A stretch of DNA of 64,000 nucleotides, taken from contig NZ_BCRM01000023.1 in NCBI RefSeq assembly GCF_001552595.1, positions 62,001 through 126,000 of the forward strand. Direction: 5' to 3'. This document shows, piece by piece, positions 37,448 through 45,647 of this stretch; within the stretch, counting starts at the first letter, position 1; every line of letters starts with the position of its first letter. Below the pieces are notes generated by a model. The model ran no database searches and had not been told where the DNA came from. It worked only from the letters and a program-made list of their open reading frames with translations. Position numbers and translations under genes: made by a program. The stretch is from Rhodococcus erythropolis NBRC 15567 (GTDB taxonomy: Bacteria; Actinomycetota; Actinomycetes; Mycobacteriales; Mycobacteriaceae).

Positions 37448-38215
37448 TCACACGCGGTGTCCAGGCCGCGTACTCACACTCAGCCGTGTTCGGTCGGCAC
37501 GGAACAGGTCTACCGAGTACTCGACGGGACGTTCGTGCTGGTCGTAACCGATTCGTTCCAGCTTGAGAACCGGGGCCGGCATCGGTTGTCCGAGAAGCAT
37601 CGATACTGAGGAGCTGACCTCTGCCAGTTCGATGGATTCATCGGTGGCCGAGATGTCGATTCCGAATTTACAGCGCAGGGCTTCGTAGACAGAGTCCATG
37701 TGCGTTCGGAGCAGATCGCGGCAACCGGGATCGCCGAGATACATCCGTTCCAGAGACAGTGTGTCGCCGTCGGCAAATCGTAAGCGCAACAAGGAAATCA
37801 CATCGCGGTCCGGCGAAACTCCGAGTACCTGAGCGGCTCGCGGGCTGGGCCGCTCCATACGTGCTGACAGCACCCTCGTGCCATCTTGGAATCCTTGTTC
37901 CTGAAGCATTTGCGGAACGCCCATGACTGTATTCAGATTTCGGGACAGGCGTCGGCTCGCACACAGGGACCGTGCGTCTTCCGGGGTGGGGGTGACCGCA
38001 TGGACGTTTGTGAGAAAGGCGCCGCCTGCGCGCCCTTTGACCCGATGTACCAATCCGTCACGTTCCAGCGCATCGAGTGCGCTGCGCACTGTCGTTCGAG
38101 ATGTTCCCAGTCGTGCTGCCAGTTCGCGCTCGGGCGGGAATTTCCCCACTGAGCGACCTTCGAGTTCCTGAGCGAGCCGCAACAGCGCAGATCGAGTCTG
38201 CTCCATCATCGACAT
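37448..38215 (-). CDS. GntR-family regulator, HutC/UTRA subfamily
   Basis: 255 residues. N-terminal winged HTH (FPPERELAARLGTSRTTVRSALDALERDGLVHRVKGRAGGAFL) and a C-terminal UTRA ligand domain with LSLERMYLG and ERPVEYSVDLFRADRTRLSV. HutC-type regulators sense small catabolites such as urocanate, GlcNAc-phosphates or amino-alcohol derivatives. Divergent from the island operon; the 196-base gap to its first gene holds several palindromes including a TGGTCTAG-type half-site. Most likely the repressor of the operon. Its stop is 55 bases upstream of the shortened DUF5691 gene. Confidence 0.88.
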   Translation of the reverse strand: MSMMEQTRSALLRLAQELEGRSVGKFPPERELAARLGTSRTTVRSALDALERDGLVHRVKGRAGGAFLTNVHAVTPTPEDARSLCASRRLSRNLNTVMGVPQMLQEQGFQDGTRVLSARMERPSPRAAQVLGVSPDRDVISLLRLRFADGDTLSLERMYLGDPGCRDLLRTHMDSVYEALRCKFGIDISATDESIELAEVSSSVSMLLGQPMPAPVLKLERIGYDQHERPVEYSVDLFRADRTRLSVSTRPGHRV

Positions 38216-38250
38216 ATGGCGTGACCTCGCAATACGGCAGTTCGTTGAAC

Positions 38251-38296
38251 CCTCAAACTAGTGAGGCACTTGATCCATCACAACACGAAGTGTGAT
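38251..38296. promoter_or_regulatory. Palindromes in the divergent GntR-island control region
   Basis: CCTCA / TGAGG with a 6-base spacer holding part of ACTAGT (38251-38266) and ATCACA / TGTGAT with an 8-base spacer (38277-38282, 38291-38296). Both lie between the divergent GntR gene and the phosphatase gene, the expected place for operators. Confidence 0.45.
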
Positions 38297-38335
38297 CTGT
38301 AACACGCCGTTAACAATTGGTGAGAGAACCAGAAA

Positions 38336-38347
38336 TGGTCTAGCCCG
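38336..38347. promoter_or_regulatory. HutC/DasR-type operator-like site
   Basis: TGGTCTAGCCCG matches the HutC-family consensus TGGTCTAGACCA at 10 of 12 positions. It is 65-76 bases before the GTG of the first operon gene, consistent with repression of the island operon by the divergent GntR protein. Confidence 0.5.
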
Positions 38348-38411
38348 AATCTCTGAGGAGTCCGAAGTCGTCGCTTTCGGACTCCTATTCAGGGAATGGA
38401 GGGCACCAGCA

Positions 38412-39170
38412 GTGAATCGAATCCTTTCGACCCGTGCCGAGATCGCGTTGGCGATCACTCGAGAAGCAGGAGATCTCGCCAGGCACTGGTTCGACAAGTC
38501 GACGCTTCGGGTCGACACGAAGTCGGACGGATCGCCCGTCACACAGGCGGATCAAGAGATCGAACAGATGATTCGCAACGCTCTGTCCGAGAACTTTCCC
38601 GACGACGGGATCATGGGAGAAGAGTTCGACGACATTGAGGGTTCGAGCGGTAATCGGTGGATCATCGACCCGATCGACGGAACGAAGTCGTTTGTCCACT
38701 CGGTGCCGCTCTATGCGAACCTTCTCGCGTACGAAGAGGCCGGTGAAATCACGTTCGGGGCGATCAATCTGCCTAGTGCCGGCGTGCTCGTGTCAGCGGA
38801 AAAAGGCGGTGGATGCTGGAGAAACGACGAGCCGGCCGCTGTCTCCGACCGGACAGATCTCGACGGCGCATATCTGATGGCCACGTGGCTCGAGGACTGG
38901 AAGCCGGATACGATCCGCGATCTCAACTCGCGAGGCGTCATTCTCCGCACCTGGGGCGACGCGTACGGCTATGCAATGGTCGCCTGCGGGCACGCCGATG
39001 CGATCGTCGACTACACGACCAAGGCTTACGACCTCGCGCCGATGCCGGTGATCATCGAAGAGGCGGGTGGTCGTTTCTCGAGTCTTGACGGTCGACGGAA
39101 CTTTGACTGTGGCAACGGAATTGCATCAAACGGTCATCTGCACGACTCTATTCGCCAGCTCGTCAACTGA
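38412..39170 (+). CDS. Inositol-monophosphatase family phosphatase (histidinol-phosphatase-like)
   Basis: 252 residues. Metal-binding motifs are complete: GEEFDD, WIIDPIDGTKSFVHSVP (the DPxDGT motif with two Asp ligands), and the C-terminal AYDLAPMPVIIEEAGGRFSSLDG. The segment WGDAYGYAMVACGHADAIVDYTTKAYD is closer to HisN histidinol-phosphate phosphatase than to true inositol monophosphatase. Mg-dependent removal of phosphate from a small alcohol phosphate is expected. First gene of the island operon; start GTG 38412 with GGAGGG upstream. It may recycle or proofread phosphorylated intermediates made by the two kinases downstream. Confidence 0.85.
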   Translation: MNRILSTRAEIALAITREAGDLARHWFDKSTLRVDTKSDGSPVTQADQEIEQMIRNALSENFPDDGIMGEEFDDIEGSSGNRWIIDPIDGTKSFVHSVPLYANLLAYEEAGEITFGAINLPSAGVLVSAEKGGGCWRNDEPAAVSDRTDLDGAYLMATWLEDWKPDTIRDLNSRGVILRTWGDAYGYAMVACGHADAIVDYTTKAYDLAPMPVIIEEAGGRFSSLDGRRNFDCGNGIASNGHLHDSIRQLVN

Positions 39171-39181
39171 GGGAAGGTCCG

Positions 39182-39460
39182 ATGAAGGATTTCATCCGCG
39201 GGCTCAGTCACCGAATGATCATGGTGTTCTTCGGGTCCGTTTACGGTATTGCGCTGCTGTTTGCACTTTTCCCGCCCCTTTATCTCTGGGGCAGTGGAGT
39301 TTCGACGCTAGTGTTCGGAATCCCGTTCAGCATCATGTACTGGATTCTCGACGCGCTGGTTCTGGGGTTGGGACTGTGGGGCCTGTACCTGGTCGAAGAC
39401 CTCCGCGGTGAACTTGACGAAGAGCTGGCACTCACGCCGGCCGGTCCGAATGGAGAATGA
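39182..39460 (+). CDS. Small membrane protein preceding the symporter
   Basis: 92 residues with two hydrophobic segments (IMVFFGSVYGIALLFALFPP and IMYWILDALVLGLGLWGLYL) and a charged C-terminal tail (EDLRGELDEEL). The gene ends one base before the symporter start. Small two-helix partners preceding sodium/solute symporters are known (for example YhdT with PanF), so I infer a symporter subunit. The protein itself has no family name I can give with confidence. Confidence 0.75.
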   Translation: MKDFIRGLSHRMIMVFFGSVYGIALLFALFPPLYLWGSGVSTLVFGIPFSIMYWILDALVLGLGLWGLYLVEDLRGELDEELALTPAGPNGE

Positions 39461-39461
39461 C

Positions 39462-41003
39462 ATGGCGATCATGCTCGGAATGCTGGCGTTGTTCTATGCC
39501 GGAGTGCTCTTCATTCTCTATGCGACCCAACAGAAAACGAAACCGACGTTCGAGGAGTACTCGGTCGGTGGTCGTAGCTACGGTCCCTGGTACGTGGCGA
39601 TGTGTTACGTGAATTCCTGGTGGCCTGGCGCGGTGTTCATCGCATTCTTCGGGATGGCCGCGGGTGCAGGAGTTTTCGGATTTTACGGCCTTGCCTACTC
39701 CAGTCTCGGTGTCGCGATGATGTACTTCATGGCGACCAGAGCATGGCGGTGGGGCGCTCGATACAATCTTCGATCTCAGCCGGATCTTCTTGGTTTGCGG
39801 TTCAATTCACGATCCGTGAAGATGATCGCCAGTCTTATCGGAATCGTCTCGGTATTCCCGTGGGTGGTTCTCGGAATGCAGGCGTTGGGGGAGGTATTTC
39901 AATACGCGAGTGAGGGTCGATGGTCGGTGACCACCTGCCTGCTTGTCGGATTGGCGCTGATCCTGATCCGTCAGTACTGGACAGTGAAGATGGGTATGCG
40001 TGGGTTGATCATGACCGATGCGTTCCAGGGGATCGTCGCATATGTGATTGCAGCACTTGTCTGTCTAGTTCTTTTGTCCGGTGTCGCCGGCGGCCCGATC
40101 AGTATGAGTGCGCTGGCGCAGGTCCCGATCGAATTTCTGCGGGTACCTGGCGACGGCGATGCTTATGGGCCGTTCTATCTCTTCAGTCTGATCTTTACCG
40201 GCGTAGTCGGATCGCTGTGCTGGCCGATGAGTTTCCAACGGATCTACACGGCTTCGGGAGTCCGTGCAGTGAAGGCGGGGACTATCCGTACCGTGCTGAT
40301 TTCGAGTGTGTTTTACACGCTGTTGATGCTGTTGGGTATCGCAGCGTCCCAGATGCCGGAAGTTATCGCCAACCCTCAGGCCGCGTGGTTCACGATCATG
40401 GAGTCGTACGGGGGAACGTGGCTCCTAGGCCTGGGCGTGACAATGGTGTTTGCGGCGTCCATGGGGCACATCGATGGAAGCGTTCAGGTGTGCGGTCTGC
40501 AAATTGCGAACGATCTCGTCAACTCGGACAAACGCAATCTCTCCGACTCCGCGCTGACCGTTGTCGCCAAAGTCAGCATGGTGGGCTTCATGGCGCTGGC
40601 AGGGGTAGTTGCCTACGTGACGTATGACATGACGCGGTTGCAACTCCTCGCACAAATCTCGTATCAAGGCGTTGTCCAATTGGCCGTACCGCTGTTCTTC
40701 GGAATCTTCTGGCGCGGTGGCAACAAATACGGCGCAATCTCGGGAATGCTCTCCGGTTTCGGTATCGCGCTGGTGTTGACCTTCATCTACCCGGATGACA
40801 TTGCGGGACTCGGCTCATTGACCGGCGGTGTGGTCGGAATGGCTGTCAACCTCGTAGTTTTCCTAGTGGTCTCTGCTCTGACCGGAATCTCGAATGCCGA
40901 GCGAATTCGGGTAGGCGAGATGTTCGATATCGCTGCACGTTCGGTAGTGCCGAATCAAGCCTCGGCGGTGGAGGATTCGTCGGTGGGGGTATCGAATGTC
41001 TGA
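39462..41003 (+). CDS. Sodium:solute symporter (SSS family)
   Basis: 513 residues, about 13 membrane helices. Typical SSS features: TFEEYSVGGRSYGPWYVAMCYVNSWW near the first helices, FASAMGHIDG-like AASMGHIDGSVQ, and a long hydrophobic core. Closer to the amino-acid/urea/carboxylate branch than to glucose or proline carriers, but I cannot assign the solute. Start ATG 39462, with GGAGA six bases upstream, inside the end of the small protein gene. The following hydrolase gene overlaps it by 8 bases. Expected to import the substrate processed by the island enzymes. Confidence 0.87.
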   Translation: MAIMLGMLALFYAGVLFILYATQQKTKPTFEEYSVGGRSYGPWYVAMCYVNSWWPGAVFIAFFGMAAGAGVFGFYGLAYSSLGVAMMYFMATRAWRWGARYNLRSQPDLLGLRFNSRSVKMIASLIGIVSVFPWVVLGMQALGEVFQYASEGRWSVTTCLLVGLALILIRQYWTVKMGMRGLIMTDAFQGIVAYVIAALVCLVLLSGVAGGPISMSALAQVPIEFLRVPGDGDAYGPFYLFSLIFTGVVGSLCWPMSFQRIYTASGVRAVKAGTIRTVLISSVFYTLLMLLGIAASQMPEVIANPQAAWFTIMESYGGTWLLGLGVTMVFAASMGHIDGSVQVCGLQIANDLVNSDKRNLSDSALTVVAKVSMVGFMALAGVVAYVTYDMTRLQLLAQISYQGVVQLAVPLFFGIFWRGGNKYGAISGMLSGFGIALVLTFIYPDDIAGLGSLTGGVVGMAVNLVVFLVVSALTGISNAERIRVGEMFDIAARSVVPNQASAVEDSSVGVSNV

Positions 41004-42240
41004 ATTCCTCGCAGACTTCGACACGATGTCGGGATTCGGTGCTACCGCGAACGGTGGAGTCGAGCGTCAAGCTGGTAGCGAAGCAGACGGACTGACCAGG
41101 GACTGGTTCCGTATGTGGTTGACGAAGAACGGTTTCCGCTGCCGAGTAGATGCCGTGGGCAACCTGTTCGGTTCCTTGGAATGGATAGAGGGGGCTCCCC
41201 ACGTGTTGGTTGGCTCGCATCTCGACAGCCAGCCGAAGGCAGGCCGCTTCGACGGGGCCTACGGCGTTCTCGCCGGGGCGCATGCGGCGACCACTGTTGC
41301 TGAACGAGTAGCCGCTGGAAAGATCAGACCCGCATTCAACCTCACAGTTGTCGACTGGTTCAACGAGGAAGGATGTAGGTTCAGCCCTAGTCTGATGGGT
41401 AGTGGAGTTTTCACGGGGAAGTTCACTGCGGAGAAGATCCTCGACGTCGTCGATGCTGACGGATGTACAGTCCGCACCGCACTGCGGAACATCGGCTATC
41501 TCGGTGCGGACGAGCCACCGATGTGCAAGGCGTACGTGGAAATCCATATCGAGCAAGGTCGGGTTCTCGAAGACGAAGAGATCTCGATCGGCGTGGTCAC
41601 GGCCAACTGGGCGGTGCGCAAGTATCGCGTTCGAATTCGTGGTGAACAGGCACACACCGGGGCCACGCTGATCGAAGACCGCCGAGACGCCCTCCTCGGC
41701 GCAGCGCAGATGATCGTGGCGACTCGTGAGGTGGCGTCGGCGTTCCCTCCAGGAGTTGTTCTCACGTCGATCAGCAAATTGACAGTCGAGCCGAACTCGC
41801 CCGTAGTGGTGGCGTCCGACGTAGTCATGGCGGTTGACATCCGGTCAAGTGATGAAACAACTCTTGCCAAGGCTCATGAGCTGTTTCTCCAGGCGAGAAC
41901 CGATATCGAAGCCCGCGGCGAAGTCTCCGTCGACGTCGAGTCTGGCTCGCTGCGCCCCAGCACGCCTTACCATCGCGCCGGTATCGAGTTGTCCGAATCG
42001 ATTGCCGACGGATTGGGTCTGAGCGCCCGGAGAATGCTCACCAGAGCGGGGCACGATTCGATCAATCTCAAAGACTTGATGCCGACGGTGATGTTGTTCG
42101 TGCCGAGCGTCGGCGGCGTCTCGCATTCGGAGATCGAATACACCGAACCCGAAGATCTGTTGGCTGGGCTGAACGTGTTGACGGGTGTACTCGAACGGCT
42201 TGTAGTAGAAGGATTGTCGTCGGAACAGGAGCAGTCGTGA
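40996..42240 (+). CDS. M20-family amidohydrolase (N-carbamoyl-L-amino acid hydrolase / ureidopropionase type)
   Basis: 414 residues. Binuclear-metal M20 motifs: VGSHLDSQPKAGRFDGAYGV with His and Asp ligands, WFNEEGCRFSPS with the general base Glu, EIHIEQGRVLE, GEQAHTGAT in the dimerisation domain and SVGGVSHSEIE at the end. The IEQG and NEEGCRF signatures define the hydantoinase/carbamoylase branch, which removes carbamoyl from N-carbamoyl-amino acids or related ureido compounds. Overlaps the symporter gene by 8 bases and the amidase gene by one base, so all three are coupled. Confidence 0.88.
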   Translation: MSEFLADFDTMSGFGATANGGVERQAGSEADGLTRDWFRMWLTKNGFRCRVDAVGNLFGSLEWIEGAPHVLVGSHLDSQPKAGRFDGAYGVLAGAHAATTVAERVAAGKIRPAFNLTVVDWFNEEGCRFSPSLMGSGVFTGKFTAEKILDVVDADGCTVRTALRNIGYLGADEPPMCKAYVEIHIEQGRVLEDEEISIGVVTANWAVRKYRVRIRGEQAHTGATLIEDRRDALLGAAQMIVATREVASAFPPGVVLTSISKLTVEPNSPVVVASDVVMAVDIRSSDETTLAKAHELFLQARTDIEARGEVSVDVESGSLRPSTPYHRAGIELSESIADGLGLSARRMLTRAGHDSINLKDLMPTVMLFVPSVGGVSHSEIEYTEPEDLLAGLNVLTGVLERLVVEGLSSEQEQS

Positions 42241-43646
42241 TGGACAAGGTACTTCCTCAGAACATGTCGTCCCTCGTCGAGGGGTACCGAACAGGTGAGT
42301 TCACACCCCTGGATGCATTGGGCGCGACCCTCGAGTTGGTCGATGCCGTGAATCCGTCGATCAACGCAATGGCAATGGTCGATGCAGACGGCGCACGGGC
42401 CGCGGCCGCAGAATCGACGTCGCGATGGGCTAGCGGCAACGCGTTGAGCAGTCTCGATGGAGTTCCGGTCACCATCAAGGACAGTGTGAATGCTGTCGGC
42501 ATGCCGTGGCGTCACGGGAGCGCCGCTCACACGAATGTTCCTGATGCAGAAGTTGATTCACCGCCTGCGGCGCGATTGAAGGAGGCAGGTGCCGTCATCG
42601 TGGGCAAGACGACGATGCCGGACTTCGGCATGATGGCTGCCGGAGTCAGTTCGCTGTACGGCATCGTGCGCAATCCTTGGGACCTCTCCCGCAATACGGG
42701 CGGGTCGAGCGCGGGAGCGGGTGCGAGCCTTGCGGCCGGCATCGGCTACGCCGCTGTCGGGACGGATATCGCGGGGTCGGTGCGTCTGCCGGCCGGACAC
42801 TGTGGCTTGGTTGCGCTCAAACCGACTCAGGGGAGGATTCCGCATCTACCGTCTTCGATGATGCGCTCACCTGGTCCGATGGCCAGGACAGTTGATGAGG
42901 CCATCGCCATGTATCGGGCTATTGCGCGCCCTGACCGCCGTGACGCGTGGTCGCTCCCAGCGGAATCCATTGAGGAATCACGGTGGGAGGCAGACGTACG
43001 AGGACTGAGAATCGGGGTGATGACCGACATGGGATATGGATACGAAGCAGACGCTGCGGTTGTGGCAGTGGTAGACGCCGCGGCGCAGGTATTTGCCGTT
43101 GCGGGGGCAAAGGTGACGAGGGTGACCCCGCCGTTCTATTCCGATCCATACGCACCATTGGATCGCTTGTTCCAAGTGCGCGCCCGGGCGGAGTGGGAGT
43201 CGATACCTGAGGAACGACGAGGGGAGGTGATCGGTGCAGTATCCGCGTGGGCCGAACCTGCGTCCTTCGCGAGCGCTACCGATTATTCACGCGATCTGGA
43301 GGCGGTCAATGCGGCGCAGATGCGGATCCAACGGCATCTCGAACCGTATGACTTCGTGATCAGTCCGGTAATCCCCGTGGTGGGTTTCGCCGCTGATACG
43401 GTCGGCCTCGACCCTGAACGGCCCTTGGCACATTGCAGTTTCACCGCGTGGTTCAATCAGACTGGGCAACCAGCGTCGACGCTGTGTTTCGGAATGCTTG
43501 AAGGGTGTCCGGTAGGAGTGCAGATCGTCGGGTCTCGATTTGCGGATACAGATGTTCTCGCGATGACTAAATGGCTCGAGGACAGACGACGATTCGATAT
43601 GAATTGGCCCGATCTTGCGCTCGGTGTGTCGGGAGGTGCTCGATGA
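42240..43646 (+). CDS. Amidase (amidase signature family)
   Basis: 468 residues with the Ser-cisSer-Lys triad: K80 in VPVTIKDSV, the serine pair S156/S157 in TGGSSAGAG and the nucleophile S180 in GTDIAGSVRLP. These enzymes hydrolyse amides or carbamoyl groups to release ammonia or an amine. The start ATG overlaps the previous stop in TGATG (42238-42242), and its stop overlaps the next start in ATGA, so translation of the three genes is coupled. In this operon it probably removes an acyl or amide group from the imported compound. Confidence 0.88.
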   Translation: MDKVLPQNMSSLVEGYRTGEFTPLDALGATLELVDAVNPSINAMAMVDADGARAAAAESTSRWASGNALSSLDGVPVTIKDSVNAVGMPWRHGSAAHTNVPDAEVDSPPAARLKEAGAVIVGKTTMPDFGMMAAGVSSLYGIVRNPWDLSRNTGGSSAGAGASLAAGIGYAAVGTDIAGSVRLPAGHCGLVALKPTQGRIPHLPSSMMRSPGPMARTVDEAIAMYRAIARPDRRDAWSLPAESIEESRWEADVRGLRIGVMTDMGYGYEADAAVVAVVDAAAQVFAVAGAKVTRVTPPFYSDPYAPLDRLFQVRARAEWESIPEERRGEVIGAVSAWAEPASFASATDYSRDLEAVNAAQMRIQRHLEPYDFVISPVIPVVGFAADTVGLDPERPLAHCSFTAWFNQTGQPASTLCFGMLEGCPVGVQIVGSRFADTDVLAMTKWLEDRRRFDMNWPDLALGVSGGAR

Positions 43647-44599
43647 TCGACACGAAACAGCTTGTTCGGCAAGAATTGTCGGTAGGCGGACTCTTTCTCG
43701 ACACTCACATGGCTCTGGACGCGGGATCGCCTGTGATGGCGAGTCCGAGTTGGTGGGGCGCGGATTCAGCTCATTGGATCGTCGAGGGCGCGGCGCCGAA
43801 CTCGGGTGGCGACGATCGGGTCTTCGTCAAAGTAATGCAAGAGCATTCGCTCGACTACGTTGACGTCGGAGCCTCATTCCAGGCCGCCATCTCGGCCGGG
43901 CTCGCGGGTATCGGACCTCGTGTCCGTCACTCGAATGCGGCAACGGGAGTGCTGGTGATGGACGATCTGGGGCAGGCGGCATCGACGGCAACGCTTGATC
44001 TCTTCGATGACCCGAAGGCGATCGAACGTCTGGTGGAGTTACGGCGGGCCGTCCACACATTGCCTCCATTTGCGCGCACAGCAACGGTCTTCGACGATCT
44101 TGATGCCGCACTGCTCATCGCGCAGCGCGCTGGCTCATCACTGCCGAATGACCTCGATTGGATGCTTCGGACCTTGGAACCCGCCAGATCGCGAATAGCG
44201 AGTCGCGGATTCGATGCGGTTCCGTGCCACGGCGACGGCAATGTTTCGAATGTGATGGTCATGAAAGACGATGCATCGTTGAGATTGGTTGACTGGGATT
44301 GTGCGGCGATGATGGATCCGTTACAGGAACTCGGCGTCATGCTCGCGGAACTGACCCCGTCAGATTTCGACGCGCGCCCTGTTTTTGAATTGTATTGGGG
44401 AGATTGGGATTCAAGCCTGTTTGATCGCAGTCGAGTCTACGGAATCGCAGACTCGGTGAAGTGGGGTCTGATCGGTTCCTACGTCGACGCACTTCGACCC
44501 GGAACCCTGGAGTACTCGAAGTTCGCAGATTGGCAGTTCCTACGCGCGCGAATCGGCTTGCGCGATCCGCATTTCGACGACCGAGTCCGCAACCTGTGA
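43643..44599 (+). CDS. Aminoglycoside/choline-kinase-fold phosphotransferase 1
   Basis: 318 residues of protein-kinase-like (APH) fold. Catalytic loop HGDGNVSNVM with the conserved His-Gly-Asp and Asn, followed by LVDWDCAAMMDP, the Mg-binding DxD-type motif. The C-terminal segment SVKWGLIGSYVDALRPG ... WQFLRARIGLRDP resembles choline/ethanolamine kinases. Start ATG 43643, GGGAGG upstream, overlapping the amidase stop. It is immediately followed by a second kinase with the same C-terminal motif. Expected to phosphorylate the hydroxyl of an amino alcohol using ATP. Confidence 0.82.
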   Translation: MIDTKQLVRQELSVGGLFLDTHMALDAGSPVMASPSWWGADSAHWIVEGAAPNSGGDDRVFVKVMQEHSLDYVDVGASFQAAISAGLAGIGPRVRHSNAATGVLVMDDLGQAASTATLDLFDDPKAIERLVELRRAVHTLPPFARTATVFDDLDAALLIAQRAGSSLPNDLDWMLRTLEPARSRIASRGFDAVPCHGDGNVSNVMVMKDDASLRLVDWDCAAMMDPLQELGVMLAELTPSDFDARPVFELYWGDWDSSLFDRSRVYGIADSVKWGLIGSYVDALRPGTLEYSKFADWQFLRARIGLRDPHFDDRVRNL

Positions 44600-44606
44600 G
44601 GCAAGG

Positions 44607-45599
44607 ATGACCATGACCGAGAACACTCAGCAACCTGACCTTGCGCACTGCGCAGCCGACGAGCGTGTATGTGGTACTGCTCGAACGGATTTCGAGAGGG
44701 GTGTCGAAGAAGCCTTGGCGTCGATCTCCGACTGGCGCGGACGGGAGATCCGGTACTCGCCGGTGCACGGTGGCCTTCAGAACAGCAATTGGCGAATCAC
44801 TGTCGGGGGAATCGACCGCCGGTACTTCTTGAAAATTCCCGGTGCCGGAAGTGAGTCGTTTGTCGATCGCGTTGCGGCGAATGAGGCCGCGATGCTGGCG
44901 GGTTCGCTGGGAATAGCTCCGGAGATGATTCTGTTCGATCGTCGAACGGGAATCGAGGTGATCGAGTACATGGAAGGGTATCGCGGCTGCACCAACGGAG
45001 ATCTCAAGCGTTCGGAGGTCGCGTTGCAGATCGTCGACCTGTATCGGACACTGCACTCGGCCCCGCTGATGTCCCTTACGAAGACGATTTTCGACATGAT
45101 CGACGAGCATCTCGATCAGGCGCGCGAACACGGTGTGATGCTTCCTCGGGACTTCGCCCTGATCGAGCGTGAGTATCACACCGCAAAGTCTGCCTTGTTG
45201 GCTTCCGGTCTGGATCTGGTTCCGTGCCATAACGATCCGATGCCAGGAAACTTCTTGTATTCGGACGGTCAGCCGCTCAAACTTGTCGACTACGAGTTCG
45301 CCGCCAACAATGACAGAGCCTATGAGTTGGCGATCTTCGTGACCGAAATGTTCTTCGACGAGCGGCGAACGCTGGAACTGATCGAAGCCTTTTACGGGAG
45401 TAAAGACTGGTCGGTCGTGTCACGTGTTCATTTGTTCGGGGCGTTGGCAGACGTCAAGTGGGGCCTGTGGGGGTGCATCAACAATCGACTCAATTCCGGT
45501 TGGGACTTCGACTATCACAAGTACGGAGTGTGGAAGCTGATGCGCGCCCGGGCAAAGATGTCCGATCCACGATGGGCCTTGTGGCTTGCCTCGGTCTGA
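44607..45599 (+). CDS. Choline/ethanolamine-kinase-like phosphotransferase 2
   Basis: 330 residues, paralogous in fold and layout to the preceding kinase. N-lobe GGLQNSNWRITVGGIDRRYFLKIPG (nucleotide loop and K), catalytic loop CHNDPMPGNFLY (Asp conserved; Gly of HGD replaced by Asn, as in choline kinases), then LVDYEFAANNDRAYE. C-terminal DVKWGLWGCINNRLNSGWDFDYHKYGVWKLMRAR is the typical choline/ethanolamine kinase end. Small alcohols such as ethanolamine, choline or hydroxylysine are possible substrates. Starts 7 bases after kinase 1. RBS GAGGCAAGG. Confidence 0.85.
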   Translation: MTMTENTQQPDLAHCAADERVCGTARTDFERGVEEALASISDWRGREIRYSPVHGGLQNSNWRITVGGIDRRYFLKIPGAGSESFVDRVAANEAAMLAGSLGIAPEMILFDRRTGIEVIEYMEGYRGCTNGDLKRSEVALQIVDLYRTLHSAPLMSLTKTIFDMIDEHLDQAREHGVMLPRDFALIEREYHTAKSALLASGLDLVPCHNDPMPGNFLYSDGQPLKLVDYEFAANNDRAYELAIFVTEMFFDERRTLELIEAFYGSKDWSVVSRVHLFGALADVKWGLWGCINNRLNSGWDFDYHKYGVWKLMRARAKMSDPRWALWLASV

Positions 45600-45647
45600 A
45601 CGGTGCAGTTGGACAGTCTATTTCGTATACACACTTCGGAGGATTTG

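Noticed and set aside
37321..37566. Small plus-strand frame at the GntR/DUF5691 junction
   Set aside because: It opposes the end of GntR and the in-frame extension of the DUF5691-like gene and has no ribosome site.
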